Positions 45,453 to 54,382 of a stretch of 64,000 nucleotides of DNA are shown piece by piece. The translations under genes were made by a program, and so were the position numbers. Within the stretch, counting starts at the first letter, position 1. Every line of letters begins with the position of its first letter. The stretch lies in the NCBI RefSeq assembly GCF_016839145.1, contig NZ_CP069303.1, positions 2,480,001 through 2,544,000 on the forward strand, in the 5' to 3' direction. This DNA comes from Shinella sp. PSBB067 (GTDB taxonomy: Bacteria > Pseudomonadota > Alphaproteobacteria > Rhizobiales > Rhizobiaceae). Below the pieces are notes generated by a model. That model made no database searches. It was not told the DNA's origin and saw only the letters and a program-made list of their open reading frames with translations.

Positions 45453-46484
45453 CTATCGTTCGGTAAGCTTCAGCTCGATACGGCGGTTGGTGGCGCGGGC
45501 GGTGTCGTCACTGCCCTCGGCGATCGGCTGGAATTCGCCGAAGCCGGCAGCGACGAGCCGGTTGGCAGGCACCCCGTTGGCGATCAGGAACTTCACCACC
45601 GACGTCGCGCGGGCGGAGGATAGCTCCCAGTTGTCGCGGTAGCGCCCCGTGCCTGACAGCGGCACGTTGTCCGTGTGGCCGTCGACGCGCAGCACCCAGT
45701 TGATCTCCGAGGGGATTTCCCTTGCCAGGTCGAGCAGCGCGGCCGCGAGCTTGCGCATCTCCGCCTGCCCCGCCTCGTTGAGGTCGCTGCCGCCCGAGGG
45801 GAAGAGCACTTCCGACTGGAAGACGAAGCGGTCGCCGACGATGCGGATATTCTCGCGGTCGGAGAGGATTTCACGCAGGCGGCCGAAGAAGTCGGACCGG
45901 TAGCGGTTCAGTTCCTGCACGCGCTGCGCCAGGGCGACGTTGAGGCGCCGGCCGAGATCGGCGATCTTCGCCTGCGAGGACTTGTCCTTGGCCTCGGAGG
46001 CCTGCAGGGCTTCCTCGACGGCGGCGATCTGGCTGCGCAGGGCGGCGATCTGCTGGTTGAGCAGCTCGATCTGGCTCATCGCACGCGCGCTTACCTGCTT
46101 TTCCGTATCCAGCTCGCCTTCCAGCGTCGTCACGCGGGCATTGGCCGCATCGGAGGCGCCGGCGCCGCTATCGAGCAATTGCTGGAGCCGCGTGCGGTCG
46201 CTCTCCGACTGGGCGAGCGAAGCCTGAAGGTTGGCGAGCGCATCTTCCAGATCCTGCTTGCCGCTCTTTTCCAGCGCCAGGAGCTGCGTCAGCTCGTTGA
46301 TCTGGCTGGTCAGCCGGTTCAGCACGTCGTCCTTGCCGGAAATCTCGCGGCTGAGGAAGAACTGCGCCAGCACGAACACCGTCAGCAGGAACATGATAGC
46401 GAGGAGCAGCGTCGACAGCGCATCGACGAAGCCCGGCCAGTAATCGACCGCGCGCTGGCTGCGCCGGTTGCGGGCAAGCGCCAT
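45453..46484 (-). CDS. OmpA/MotB-like peptidoglycan-binding membrane protein
   Basis: A 343-residue protein. One N-terminal membrane helix (about residues 15-42, PGFVDALSTLLLAIMFLLTV), preceded by a short basic cytoplasmic stretch, is followed by a coiled coil of about 150 residues (from KDDVLNRLTSQINELTQLL). The C-terminal OmpA domain carries LRVDGHTDNVPLSGTGRYRD and ELSSARATSVVKFLI, the peptidoglycan-binding helix. An Asp in the membrane helix (FVDALSTLLL) matches the proton-binding Asp of MotB/ExbD/TolR. It is encoded two bases after an ExbB/MotA-like gene, so the pair likely forms a proton-driven stator-like complex. There are no flagellar genes nearby. Confidence 0.85.
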   Translation of the reverse strand: MALARNRRSQRAVDYWPGFVDALSTLLLAIMFLLTVFVLAQFFLSREISGKDDVLNRLTSQINELTQLLALEKSGKQDLEDALANLQASLAQSESDRTRLQQLLDSGAGASDAANARVTTLEGELDTEKQVSARAMSQIELLNQQIAALRSQIAAVEEALQASEAKDKSSQAKIADLGRRLNVALAQRVQELNRYRSDFFGRLREILSDRENIRIVGDRFVFQSEVLFPSGGSDLNEAGQAEMRKLAAALLDLAREIPSEINWVLRVDGHTDNVPLSGTGRYRDNWELSSARATSVVKFLIANGVPANRLVAAGFGEFQPIAEGSDDTARATNRRIELKLTER

Positions 46485-46486
46485 AG

Positions 46487-47557
46487 TTATTCGCCCCCGG
46501 CCGTCTGGGCTTTTTCAGCGGCGCGCTCGGCCCTTTCGGCAGCGGTGCGCGCGGCAAGCCGGTCGAGCGTGCGGCGAAGCGCCTTCGCCTCCTCCTGCTG
46601 CGCCTCGATCCAGTCGCGCAGCATCTGCTGCTCGCTGCGCATGTTCTTGACGAGGCCCTGGATGCCCTCGGCAAGGCTCGCCATGGCGGCGGTGGAGCGG
46701 TTGCTGCCGCCGCCCTCCTGCGCGAGCTTGAGGATCTGCTCGGCGAGCGCCTGGACGTCGGCGGTGGCGGTGACGGGCATGTCGGCGGCCGGCTGGAATT
46801 CGGAGCCGACATCCGTGACGGAGGAAAGCCAGTTTTCCAGCTCGGTGTAGAAGCGGTTCTGCGCACGGCCGGCCTGCAGGTCGAGGAAGCCGAGGATGAG
46901 CGAGGAGGAAAGGCCGAAGAGCGAGGTCGAGAAGGCCGTGCCCATGCCGGTCAGCGGCGCGGAAAGGCCTTGCTTGAGGGCGGTGAGGATATCGTTCGCC
47001 GTGCCGCCGCCGGCGTCGAGCGACTGGATGACGGTGCTGATCGAGCCGATCGTGCCGAGCAGGCCCCAGAAGGTGCCGAGCAGGCCGAGGAAGACGAGGA
47101 GGCCGATCAGGTAGCGCGACGTGTCGCGCGATTCGTCGAGGCGCGTTGCGATGGAATCGAGGATCGAGCGCAAGGTCGCCGTCGAGAGCGCGACGGAATG
47201 GCGCCGGCCGATCAGCGCGCGCATCGGCGCAAGGAGAACGGGATCGCGCCCGACCTTCTCGGCGCTTCCGGCCGCGCGGAACGAGTTGAACCAGCGCACC
47301 TCCGGCCGCAACGCCAGCACATGGTTGAACACCAGGAGGATGCCGATCAGCAGCACGCCGAGAATGAGGCCGTTGAGACCGGGATTGGAAAGGAACGCCG
47401 TCTGCGCCTGGCGGAAGAGGATCGCCGCCACGAAGCCGACGATGATGAGGAAGATCACCATCGTCCAGAAGAAGGCCATGGGGCTCGAGAGTTTGTGCGG
47501 GTAGTCGTCCCCGGTCTCGGCCGACCCTCCCCAGCCCGACAGCGCCAGCTTAGCCAT
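46487..47557 (-). CDS. MotA/TolQ/ExbB-like proton-channel family protein
   Basis: A 356-residue inner-membrane protein. Helices lie near residues 27-50 (SPMAFFWTMVIFLIIVGFVAA) and 60-80, and the conserved channel segment LIGLLVFLGLLGTFWGLLGTIGSI is followed by APLTGMGTAFSTSLFGLSSSLILGFLDLQ, both read in parts. A cytoplasmic C-terminal coiled coil (QMLRDWIEAQQEEAKALRR, then AAERAERAAEKAQ) is unusual for TolQ. It is translated just before its OmpA-like partner. It is distinct from the tolQ of this window. Known rhizobial annotations call it MotA or ExbB; the actual function is unknown to me. Confidence 0.85.
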   Translation of the reverse strand: MAKLALSGWGGSAETGDDYPHKLSSPMAFFWTMVIFLIIVGFVAAILFRQAQTAFLSNPGLNGLILGVLLIGILLVFNHVLALRPEVRWFNSFRAAGSAEKVGRDPVLLAPMRALIGRRHSVALSTATLRSILDSIATRLDESRDTSRYLIGLLVFLGLLGTFWGLLGTIGSISTVIQSLDAGGGTANDILTALKQGLSAPLTGMGTAFSTSLFGLSSSLILGFLDLQAGRAQNRFYTELENWLSSVTDVGSEFQPAADMPVTATADVQALAEQILKLAQEGGGSNRSTAAMASLAEGIQGLVKNMRSEQQMLRDWIEAQQEEAKALRRTLDRLAARTAAERAERAAEKAQTAGGE

Positions 47558-47667
47558 GTAGTCGCATCTCCGCTTTCTCGTCGGGGCGGAGACTAGAGGA
47601 AGATTGCGCCGAATTGAAGGGGTAAGGCCGCAACAGCGGCGCGGAATGCGCCGCCTGTTTCAAGCGC

Positions 47668-48468
47668 TTAGCGCGTGGGCACCGGGCGATGCAGCACCTC
47701 GCGCAGCGCCTTGTGGATATATTCGTTGCCGCAGACGACGGTGCCGGTGTCGAACATCGCGGCGCCGCCCTCCAGGTCGCTCGCATAACCGCCGGCCTCG
47801 CGAATCAGCAGGATGCCGGCCGCGATGTCCCAGGGCGAGAGATCGCGCTCCCAGAAGCCGTCGAAACGGCCGGCCGCCACATAGGCAAGGTCGAGCGAGG
47901 CGGAGCCGAGACGACGCATGCCGGCCACCTCCCCCATCACATGGCGCAGCTCGATGAGGAACTTGCCGTGGTTGCCCCGGCCAAGATGCGGCACGCCGCA
48001 GCCGATGACGGCGTCGGAAAGGTTCTTGCGCGCGGCGACGCGCAGGCGGCGGTCGTTGAGGAAGGCGCCGCCACCGCGCTCGGCGGTGAAGAGCTCGTCC
48101 GTCGCCGGGTTCAGCACGACGGCCGCGACGATCTCGCCATTGCGCTCCAGCGCGATGGAGATGGCGAAGCATGGAATGCCGTGCAGGAAGTTGGTCGTGC
48201 CGTCGAGCGGGTCGACGATCCAGCGGTGCGCGCCGTCCGTACCGGTAATCTCCTCGGATTCCTCGCCGAGGAAACCGTAGGTCGGCCGCGCCTTCATCAG
48301 TTCCTCACGGATCAGCTTCTCCGCCTTGCGGTCGGCCTGCGAGACGTAGTCGCCGGGGCCCTTGAGCGAGACCTGCAGGTTCTGCACTTCGCCGAAATCG
48401 CGGGCGAGCGACTTGCCGGCCTTGAAAGCGGCCTGAACCATGACGTTGAGAAGAGCTGAACGAGCCAT
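47668..48468 (-). CDS. suhB: Inositol monophosphatase family protein (SuhB)
   Basis: A 266-residue Mg-dependent phosphatase of the inositol monophosphatase family. Metal-site motifs are present: GEESEE, WIVDPLDGTTNFLHGIP and WERDLSPWDIAAGILLIREAGG. It acts on inositol-1-phosphate or related sugar phosphates; in E. coli SuhB also binds RNA polymerase in rRNA antitermination. ATG 48468 begins MARSALLNVMVQAAFKAGK. It lies about 110 bases upstream of the MotA-like gene on the same strand and may be transcribed separately. Confidence 0.93.
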   Translation of the reverse strand: MARSALLNVMVQAAFKAGKSLARDFGEVQNLQVSLKGPGDYVSQADRKAEKLIREELMKARPTYGFLGEESEEITGTDGAHRWIVDPLDGTTNFLHGIPCFAISIALERNGEIVAAVVLNPATDELFTAERGGGAFLNDRRLRVAARKNLSDAVIGCGVPHLGRGNHGKFLIELRHVMGEVAGMRRLGSASLDLAYVAAGRFDGFWERDLSPWDIAAGILLIREAGGYASDLEGGAAMFDTGTVVCGNEYIHKALREVLHRPVPTR

Positions 48469-48647
48469 GCAACTAGAGTCCTTCGGGAATGTCCGGCGCT
48501 TCGGGACGGCAGAAGCCGCGGCGCGGGAAGCGCACCGGGACCGGGATGCGCCTCAAGACCACAAATTCCCCGAAGTTTCAAGCCTTCGCCCCTGCAAGCG
48601 ATGCAATGCAGGGTATCGCTTCGCGCAACAGGGTAAATTCCGGGGCC

Positions 48648-49778
48648 TCAGGAGCCCGACCGGTACTTGTTCGCCGCGTCGATGCCGGCCTTCTGCTGCT
48701 GGTCGTTCAGCCCGAGATAGAAATCCTCCAGCGACGGGTCGTTCAGCCCGGCGCGGCGCGCCAGCACGAACCATTTCGCCGCTTCCACCGGATCGGACCT
48801 GGTGCCGATACCGTGGATGTAGAGCTGGGCGAGCTTGCTCTGGGCAACGGCATTGCCGCCTTCGGCCGCCCGCTTCAGCCAGTTGAAGCCGGCCTCGTAG
48901 TCGCGCTCGCCGGCCGTGCCGTTCACGAGCCACATGCCGAGGTCGAGCTGGGCGGTATCGACGCCGGCGCGCGCGGCACGCAGCAGCCATTCGCGCGCCC
49001 GCTTCGTCTTCTCCTGCGGCAGGTCGCTCAGGTTCAGATAGATCTGCGACAGCGCGTATTGCGCATCCGCGAAGCCCTGCTCGGCGGATTTTTCGTAGTA
49101 GGGCAGCGCCTCGCGCAGGCCCTTCTCGCCGGGGGAATCGGCCACCAGGACCTGCGCATAATTGAACTGCGCGGAGGGATTGCCGAGATCGGCCGACTTC
49201 TTCATCAGCTCGTCGGCCTTCTTGCGGTCCTCCTTGGAGCCCGAGCGCTCCATCAGGAGCACCGCATATTTGAACATGCCGGTCGGATCGCCGCCATTGG
49301 CCGCCTGCTGGTACCAGAACATGGCCTGGTCGCGATCCCGCTTGACGCCGAGGCCGCGGTCGAGGATCTCGGCGACGAGCGTCTGGGCCGCCGGATCGCC
49401 GAGCTGGGCGCGCGGCAGGGCGAGGTCCATCGCCGTCAGGTAGCGCCCGCGCTGGAACGCGCCATAGGCGTCGTCGACCTTGCCGGCAAAGGGCTTTTCC
49501 TCCGGCAGGGCCGGCAGGTCCGCGCCCATGCGGTCGAGCACCGTAAGGCCCGTCGAAGGCCCCTCGGCGGGCTTGTCCCCACCCGCCGGCTTTTCGCCCG
49601 TGGTGGCGGGCTTTTCGTCCCCGGCCGCGTCCTTCGCGCCCGCATCCGCAGCGCCTGCCGTGACGGCAGGGCCTTTCCTCGCCGTCTCGGCGCCGGCGGG
49701 CACGGCCGCGAGAACGCCCGCGGCGAAAAGCGCCACGAGGGATATACGGCAAGCTTGCAAGAGAACGGCCCTGATCAT
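48648..49778 (-). CDS. Secreted Sel1/TPR-repeat protein
   Basis: A 376-residue periplasmic protein. A signal peptide (about residues 1-30, ending PAGAETA) is followed by an Ala/Gly/Lys/Pro-rich linker to about residue 85. At least five Sel1-like repeats follow (GDPTGMFKYAVLLMERSGSK, GNPSAQFNYAQVLV, GFADAQYALSQIYLNL, GVDTAQLDLGMWLVNG, GNAVAQSKLAQLYIHGIG). Sel1 proteins are interaction scaffolds; rhizobial ExoR, a periplasmic regulator, is a related type, but this one is longer and no identity is claimed. It starts only nine bases after the stop of the upstream thiE-like gene, so they likely share a transcript. Confidence 0.85.
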   Translation of the reverse strand: MIRAVLLQACRISLVALFAAGVLAAVPAGAETARKGPAVTAGAADAGAKDAAGDEKPATTGEKPAGGDKPAEGPSTGLTVLDRMGADLPALPEEKPFAGKVDDAYGAFQRGRYLTAMDLALPRAQLGDPAAQTLVAEILDRGLGVKRDRDQAMFWYQQAANGGDPTGMFKYAVLLMERSGSKEDRKKADELMKKSADLGNPSAQFNYAQVLVADSPGEKGLREALPYYEKSAEQGFADAQYALSQIYLNLSDLPQEKTKRAREWLLRAARAGVDTAQLDLGMWLVNGTAGERDYEAGFNWLKRAAEGGNAVAQSKLAQLYIHGIGTRSDPVEAAKWFVLARRAGLNDPSLEDFYLGLNDQQQKAGIDAANKYRSGS

Positions 49779-49787
49779 GAGCGTCTA

Positions 49788-50441
49788 CTATTCCTCAAAC
49801 CGTGGCGCTTTTTCGTCAAGAAGCGCGTTCACGGCGGCGACAACGTGCGGGGCCTGCGCGGGATCGGCGAAGACGGCCTTGTCGAGGGCCACGAACTCCG
49901 CGCCCGCCTCGGCGACCGCGAGCGCCGATTGCGGATCGGTGCCGCCGAGCACGATGCAGGGAATCTCCACCATCGAGGCCCACCATTCGGCGAGCGCAAG
50001 GTTCTTGGGATGGGCCTCCGGCTTGATGTCGCCGCCGATCTTGCCGAAGAAGATGTAGTCCGGCCGCACCTCGCCGATCTCCAGCGCCCTGTGCCGGTCC
50101 GTCGCATTGCCGCCGCCGACAATGAGCTTCGGCGTGAATTTCTCCACCGCCTCGCCGAGTTCCTGAAGTCCGCCCGTCACATGGATGCCATCGGCCTTGG
50201 CCCTTCCGGCAACGCGCGTATCGCCTGCGACGAGCGCCGCCGCACCCGCCTGCTGGACGATCGGCACCAGCGCCTCGGCATGCTTCTGGAACTGGCCGTC
50301 GTCCAGCCCGTATTGCGGCAGGATCACCGAGGCGACGTCACCGCCTTTCAGCGCACCCTCCAGCATGGCAGCCCGCACAGCAAGGTCCTCGCCCTCTGGA
50401 AGGATCAGCACAAGGCGGCAGCGGGTTTCAACGTCGGACAT
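49788..50441 (-). CDS. Thiamine-phosphate synthase (ThiE) family protein
   Basis: A 217-residue TIM-barrel protein of the ThiE/TenI family. It shows AALVAGDTRVAGRAKADGIHV, KLIVGGGNATDRHRALEIGE, DYIFFGKIGGDIKPEAHP and IPCIVLGGTDPQSALAVAEAGAEFVAL, the phosphate-binding end of the barrel (each read in part). ThiE couples the pyrimidine and thiazole halves of thiamine. Because the pyrophosphate-binding sequence is modified and no other thi gene is nearby, this may be a paralogue with another role. ATG 50441 (MSDVETRCRLVLILPEGED) is chosen over an upstream in-frame codon. Confidence 0.78.
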   Translation of the reverse strand: MSDVETRCRLVLILPEGEDLAVRAAMLEGALKGGDVASVILPQYGLDDGQFQKHAEALVPIVQQAGAAALVAGDTRVAGRAKADGIHVTGGLQELGEAVEKFTPKLIVGGGNATDRHRALEIGEVRPDYIFFGKIGGDIKPEAHPKNLALAEWWASMVEIPCIVLGGTDPQSALAVAEAGAEFVALDKAVFADPAQAPHVVAAVNALLDEKAPRFEE

Positions 50442-50535
50442 GAATGGGCACTTCCCTTGGATTTCGATGGTTCGGGGCTCGTCATAACAGATCAAAGCGG
50501 ATAGACGGAAGGACGAAGAGGATCAATCGCCTTCC

Positions 50536-51306
50536 ATGCCTGTCGACCCCGCCATCTATTATGCGGCCGTCCCCGCCGTTCTCCTCGTCGGCCTCACCAA
50601 GGGCGGCATGGGCGAGGCGCTCGCCCTCATGGGCGTGCCGCTGCTGGCCATGGCCGTGCCGCCGGTGCAGGCCGCCGCCATCCTGCTGCCGATCCTCGTG
50701 GTGATGGACTGCGTGTCGCTCTACATCTGGCGCAACCACAACGACCGCACGCTGCTGAAGATGATGTTGCCCGGCGCCCTCCTCGGCATCGCCATCGGCT
50801 GGGCGACCTCGGCCTATGTTCCGCGCGATGCGCTGCGCCTCATCATCGGCCTCATCACCGTGCTCTTCGTCGCCCGCTATTTCTACAACAGCTGGCGCGC
50901 CCGGCACGGCTACGTCATCGCGGCAAAGCCGCACCGGCTTGCACCGGCCGCCTTCCTCGGCACGCTTTCCGGCTATGGCAGCTTCGTCGCCCATGCGGGC
51001 GGCGCGCCGTTCCAGGTCTACGGCCTGCCGCTGAAGCTGCCGCCGCGCGACTATACCGGGGCAGGCGTGCGCTTCTTCGCCATCCTCAACGCCATCAAGC
51101 TCGGCCCCTATTTCGCACTGGGCCAGCTCGACACGACGAACCTGACGATCTCGGCAACGCTCGTTCCCCTCGCCATCGTGGCGACGGCCTGCGGAGGGTT
51201 CATCGTCAAGCGCATGAAGCCCGACGTCTTCTACCCCTTCATGTATGCCATGGCGCTCATCGCCGGCCTCAAGCTCGCCTATGACGGAACGCTCGCCTTT
51301 CTCTGA
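50536..51306 (+). CDS. TauE/SafE family (TSUP) membrane transporter
   Basis: A 256-residue inner-membrane protein with about seven to eight helices. The two repeated TSUP motifs are seen: VGLTKGGMGEALALMGVPLLA near residue 19 and GSFVAHAGGAPFQVYGLPL near residue 155. The family exports sulfite, sulfoacetate or other sulfur anions, or takes up others; the substrate is unknown. The start MPVDPAIYYAAVPAVLLVG is at the first ATG. It is divergent from the thiE-like gene. A small ArsR-type regulator follows 62 bases downstream, a neighbour often seen with TSUP genes. Confidence 0.87.
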   Translation: MPVDPAIYYAAVPAVLLVGLTKGGMGEALALMGVPLLAMAVPPVQAAAILLPILVVMDCVSLYIWRNHNDRTLLKMMLPGALLGIAIGWATSAYVPRDALRLIIGLITVLFVARYFYNSWRARHGYVIAAKPHRLAPAAFLGTLSGYGSFVAHAGGAPFQVYGLPLKLPPRDYTGAGVRFFAILNAIKLGPYFALGQLDTTNLTISATLVPLAIVATACGGFIVKRMKPDVFYPFMYAMALIAGLKLAYDGTLAFL

Positions 51307-51368
51307 TGCGGTCTTCGGCAGCGCACAAATTGCTTGCCGGCAATGCTGCCTTGCCATAGCTTTCGCCC

Positions 51369-51629
51369 ATGGCGCACCCGGATCCCTTTGCGGCGATTGC
51401 CGATCCCCACCGCAGGTTCCTGCTGGAGGAATTGCGGCGCGCGCCGCGCACGGTCAATGAATTGTCCGAAGGCCTGCCGATCAGCCGCCCCGCCGTCTCG
51501 CAGCACCTGAAGGCCCTGCTCGATTGCAATCTCGTCAGCGTGCGGGCCGAAGGCACCCGCCGCATCTACGCGATCAATGCCAGGGGCTTCGACAGGCTCA
51601 ATCTCTGGCTCGACCAGTTCTGGTCGTAG
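51369..51629 (+). CDS. ArsR-type winged-helix transcriptional regulator
   Basis: An 86-residue protein that is one winged-helix domain: MAHPDPFAAIADPHRRFLLE, then LRRAPRTVNELSEGLPISRPAVSQHLKALLDCNLVSVRAEGTRRIYAI read in parts. The recognition helix is ISRPAVSQHLKAL. No metal-binding Cys box (ELCVCDL) is present, so it is not an arsenic/cadmium sensor of the classic kind. It matches the short ArsR regulators linked to SRPBCC/AHSA1 genes, but that partner is not visible here. It may control the TSUP gene upstream or itself. Confident on the fold, not on the signal. Confidence 0.85.
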   Translation: MAHPDPFAAIADPHRRFLLEELRRAPRTVNELSEGLPISRPAVSQHLKALLDCNLVSVRAEGTRRIYAINARGFDRLNLWLDQFWS

Positions 51630-51818
51630 GAGCCGACCCGTCCCATCCTGAAACAGAACGCCCCGGCGTGCCGTTGCGGCAGGCCAGGGCGTCAGACATC
51701 CATCATTGCGTTTCTCGGGGCGGTTTCGCGAAATGGGCTCCTACCCTGGTCCTCCCATGCAGACCGTCTGTTTCGCGACCCTCACCCTCGCTAGGGCATT
51801 GGAAAAATCCCTGTCTTT

Positions 51819-51992
51819 TCAGTGTGCCGTGGAGCGAAGACGCTCGATCTCATCCTTGATGCGCAGCTTGCGACGCTTGAGGTCCGCAATCGCCTGATCC
51901 TCCGCGGAGGGGCGATTCATTGCAGCATGGAGCTCTTCTTCGAGAGCGAAATGCTTCTTTTCGAGCGTGGCCAGATGTGCCTCAATCGACAT
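51819..51992 (-). CDS. DUF465 (YdcH-like) small protein
   Basis: A 57-residue helical hairpin protein, MSIEAHLATLEKKHFALEEE onward, with IADLKRRKLRIKDEIERLR near the end, the DUF465 pattern. Function of the family is unknown. ATG 51992 starts at the conserved MSIEAHL. A second DUF465 gene lies 215 bases away on the opposite strand, suggesting an old duplication and a shared divergent control region (51993-52207) in which no other gene was seen. Confidence 0.85.
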   Translation of the reverse strand: MSIEAHLATLEKKHFALEEELHAAMNRPSAEDQAIADLKRRKLRIKDEIERLRSTAH

Positions 51993-52207
51993 GTGACAGT
52001 TCCTTCCTTTTGCTTGCACCCGGTCACTTTCATGCCGGGTGGTCCAGGTTGCAACAGAACCAGTGTGCCATGTCATTTTTCATTTGTCGAAGGCGAAAAC
52101 GTGGCAAGGGATAACTTCCCGTTACCAGGGCTTTCGTGGTAGGAGCAGCCTTTGTAGAGACTGGAAGAGGCGGTCGGGCCGCCTCTCCGCCGAGGGGAAC
52201 GAATAGC

Positions 52208-52411
52208 ATGGCAGACCAGGAACAGGCTGAATTACGGCTTGCCGTCGCACGGCTGCGCCAGGAGCACGAAGACTACGACGCCGCGATCAACGCCATGATC
52301 CAGACCGGCTGCGAAGCCCTCAGAATCCAGCGCATGAAGAAGAAGAAGCTTATCCTCAAGGACAAGATTTCCAAGCTGGAAGATCAGATCATTCCCGACA
52401 TCATCGCCTGA
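52208..52411 (+). CDS. DUF465 (YdcH-like) small protein, second copy
   Basis: A 67-residue protein, [20 protein letters not shown], then [20 protein letters not shown] and [21 protein letters not shown]. It has the same helix-turn-helix hairpin layout as its divergent neighbour but with a Cys (TGCEALR) and a lysine run. ATG 52208 has AGGGGAAC upstream. It lies 14 bases before purE and may be the first gene of a DUF465-purEK unit. Function unknown. Confidence 0.82.
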   Translation: MADQEQAELRLAVARLRQEHEDYDAAINAMIQTGCEALRIQRMKKKKLILKDKISKLEDQIIPDIIA

Positions 52412-52425
52412 ACGGACGAGACGCC

Positions 52426-52925
<500 letters not shown>

Positions 52926-52929
<4 letters not shown>

Positions 52930-53984
52930 GCGTGCGCACGATCGGCATCATCGGCGGCGGCCAGCTCGGCCGCATGCTCGCCATGGCGGCCGCCCGCCTC
53001 AACCTGCGCACCGTCATCCTCGAGCCGCAGCCCGATTGCCCGGCCGCCCAGCTCGCCAATGCGCAGATCGTCGCGGCCTATGACGACCCGGATGCGCTGG
53101 CCGAGCTCGCCCGCCTCTGCGACGTCGTGACCTACGAATTCGAGAACGTGCCGGTCGCCGCTGCCGAGGCGCTGGCCGAGGCCGTCCCGGTCTTCCCGCC
53201 GCCGCGCGCGCTGGAGGTCTCGCAGGACCGTCTGGTGGAGAAAAGCTTCATCCGCGACTGCGGCATCCGCACCGCCGATTTCGCCGCCGTCGACAGCCAG
53301 GCCGACCTCGAAGCCGCGCTCGATCGCTTCGGCGGCGTCGGCGTCCTGAAGACGCGCCGGCTCGGCTATGACGGCAAGGGCCAGCGCCTGTTCCGCTCGC
53401 CGGCCGAAAGCCGCGACGGCGCCTTCGAGGCGCTCGGCGGCGTGCCGCTGATCCTGGAGAGCCTCGTTCCCTTCGAGCGGGAAATCTCGATCATCGCCGC
53501 CCGCGACCGCGACGGCACGATCGCCTGCTACGACCCGGCGGAGAACGTCCACCGCAACGGCATCCTCCACACCTCGACCCTACCGGCCCGCGTCAACGAG
53601 GCGTCGGCCGACCAGGCCCGCAGGGCCGCGCGGGCGATCCTGGACAGTCTCGGCTATGTCGGCGTCATCGGCGTCGAGTTCTTCGTGTTGCCCGATGGCG
53701 GGCTCGTCGCCAACGAGATCGCGCCGCGTGTCCACAATTCCGGCCACTGGACGGAGGCGGCCTGCGTGGTCTCGCAGTTCGAGCAGCATGTCCGCGCCGT
53801 CGCCGGCCACCCGCTCGGCGATCCCCGCCGCCATTCGGACTGCGTGATGCAGAACCTGATCGGCGACGACATCGACGACGTTCCCGCCTGGCTGGCAAGG
53901 CCCGACGTGCTCGTCCATCTCTACGGCAAGGCGGAGGCCCGCCCCGGCCGCAAGATGGGGCATGTGACGCAGATCCTCGGCTGA
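52926..53984 (+). CDS. purK: N5-carboxyaminoimidazole ribonucleotide synthetase PurK
   Basis: An ATP-grasp enzyme that carboxylates AIR with bicarbonate to N5-CAIR, feeding PurE. The 352-residue protein has an N-terminal [20 protein letters not shown], the central ATP-grasp region [18 protein letters not shown], and the metal-binding end [19 protein letters not shown]. It is translationally coupled to purE by the ATGA overlap. A terminator follows about 105 bases after the stop. Confidence 0.96.
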
Positions 53985-54087
53985 AAAGTCACGCCGGGGG
54001 CTGGAAAACCGCCATAGTCGCGCGGAAAACCCGCCCGCCACGGTTGACAGCGCAAATGTCACGGGTTACATGCCTGCCAACCTGAAA

Positions 54088-54111
54088 GCGCGCCCGAAAT
54101 GGCGCGTTTTT
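54088..54111 (+). terminator. Terminator after purEK
   Basis: The stem cgcgcc / ggcgcg with the loop cgaaat is followed by TTTTT, between purK and rpmJ. Confidence 0.8.
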
Positions 54112-54164
54112 GATTGAGGAAATCCGGCGAACTCGAGTCGCCCTGCAATACGCGGATCAGAAAA

Positions 54165-54290
54165 ATGAAGATCAAGAATTCGCTCAAGTCGCTCAAGGCT
54201 CGTCACCGCGAGAACCGCCTTGTTCGCCGCAAGGGCCGTGTCTACATCATCAACAAGCAGAACCCGCGCTTCAAGGCTCGTCAGGGCTGA
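54165..54290 (+). CDS. rpmJ: 50S ribosomal protein L36, zinc-free type
   Basis: A 41-residue basic protein, [20 protein letters not shown] followed by [20 protein letters not shown] and a final Gly. It is the longer, Cys-less L36 form (YkgO type), usual for alphaproteobacteria, lacking the zinc ribbon. It sits alone between the purEK terminator and the TPR gene, with its own transcript likely. The combination with a Cys-less L31 in this window means neither protein here needs zinc. Confidence 0.95.
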   Translation: MKIKNSLKSLKARHRENRLVRRKGRVYIINKQNPRFKARQG

Positions 54291-54382
54291 CCAGGCGTCG
54301 TGGTCGCCTTTCCGCCAGGCGGGAAGCGGTGATCGACAAATATTCGTTTGAAGTTGCGCCATGGCGGTTTACCATAATCGCC

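Noticed and set aside
45453..47557. Zorya-type anti-phage system suggested by the MotA/MotB-like pair.
   Set aside because: There is no ZorC, ZorD or ZorE-type gene nearby; neighbours are suhB and an ABC exporter, and the pair looks like a core alphaproteobacterial module.
51658..51692. Stem-loop acgccc...gggcgt after the ArsR-type gene as a terminator.
   Set aside because: The stem is interrupted and no T-run follows, so it cannot be supported as a terminator; left unassigned.
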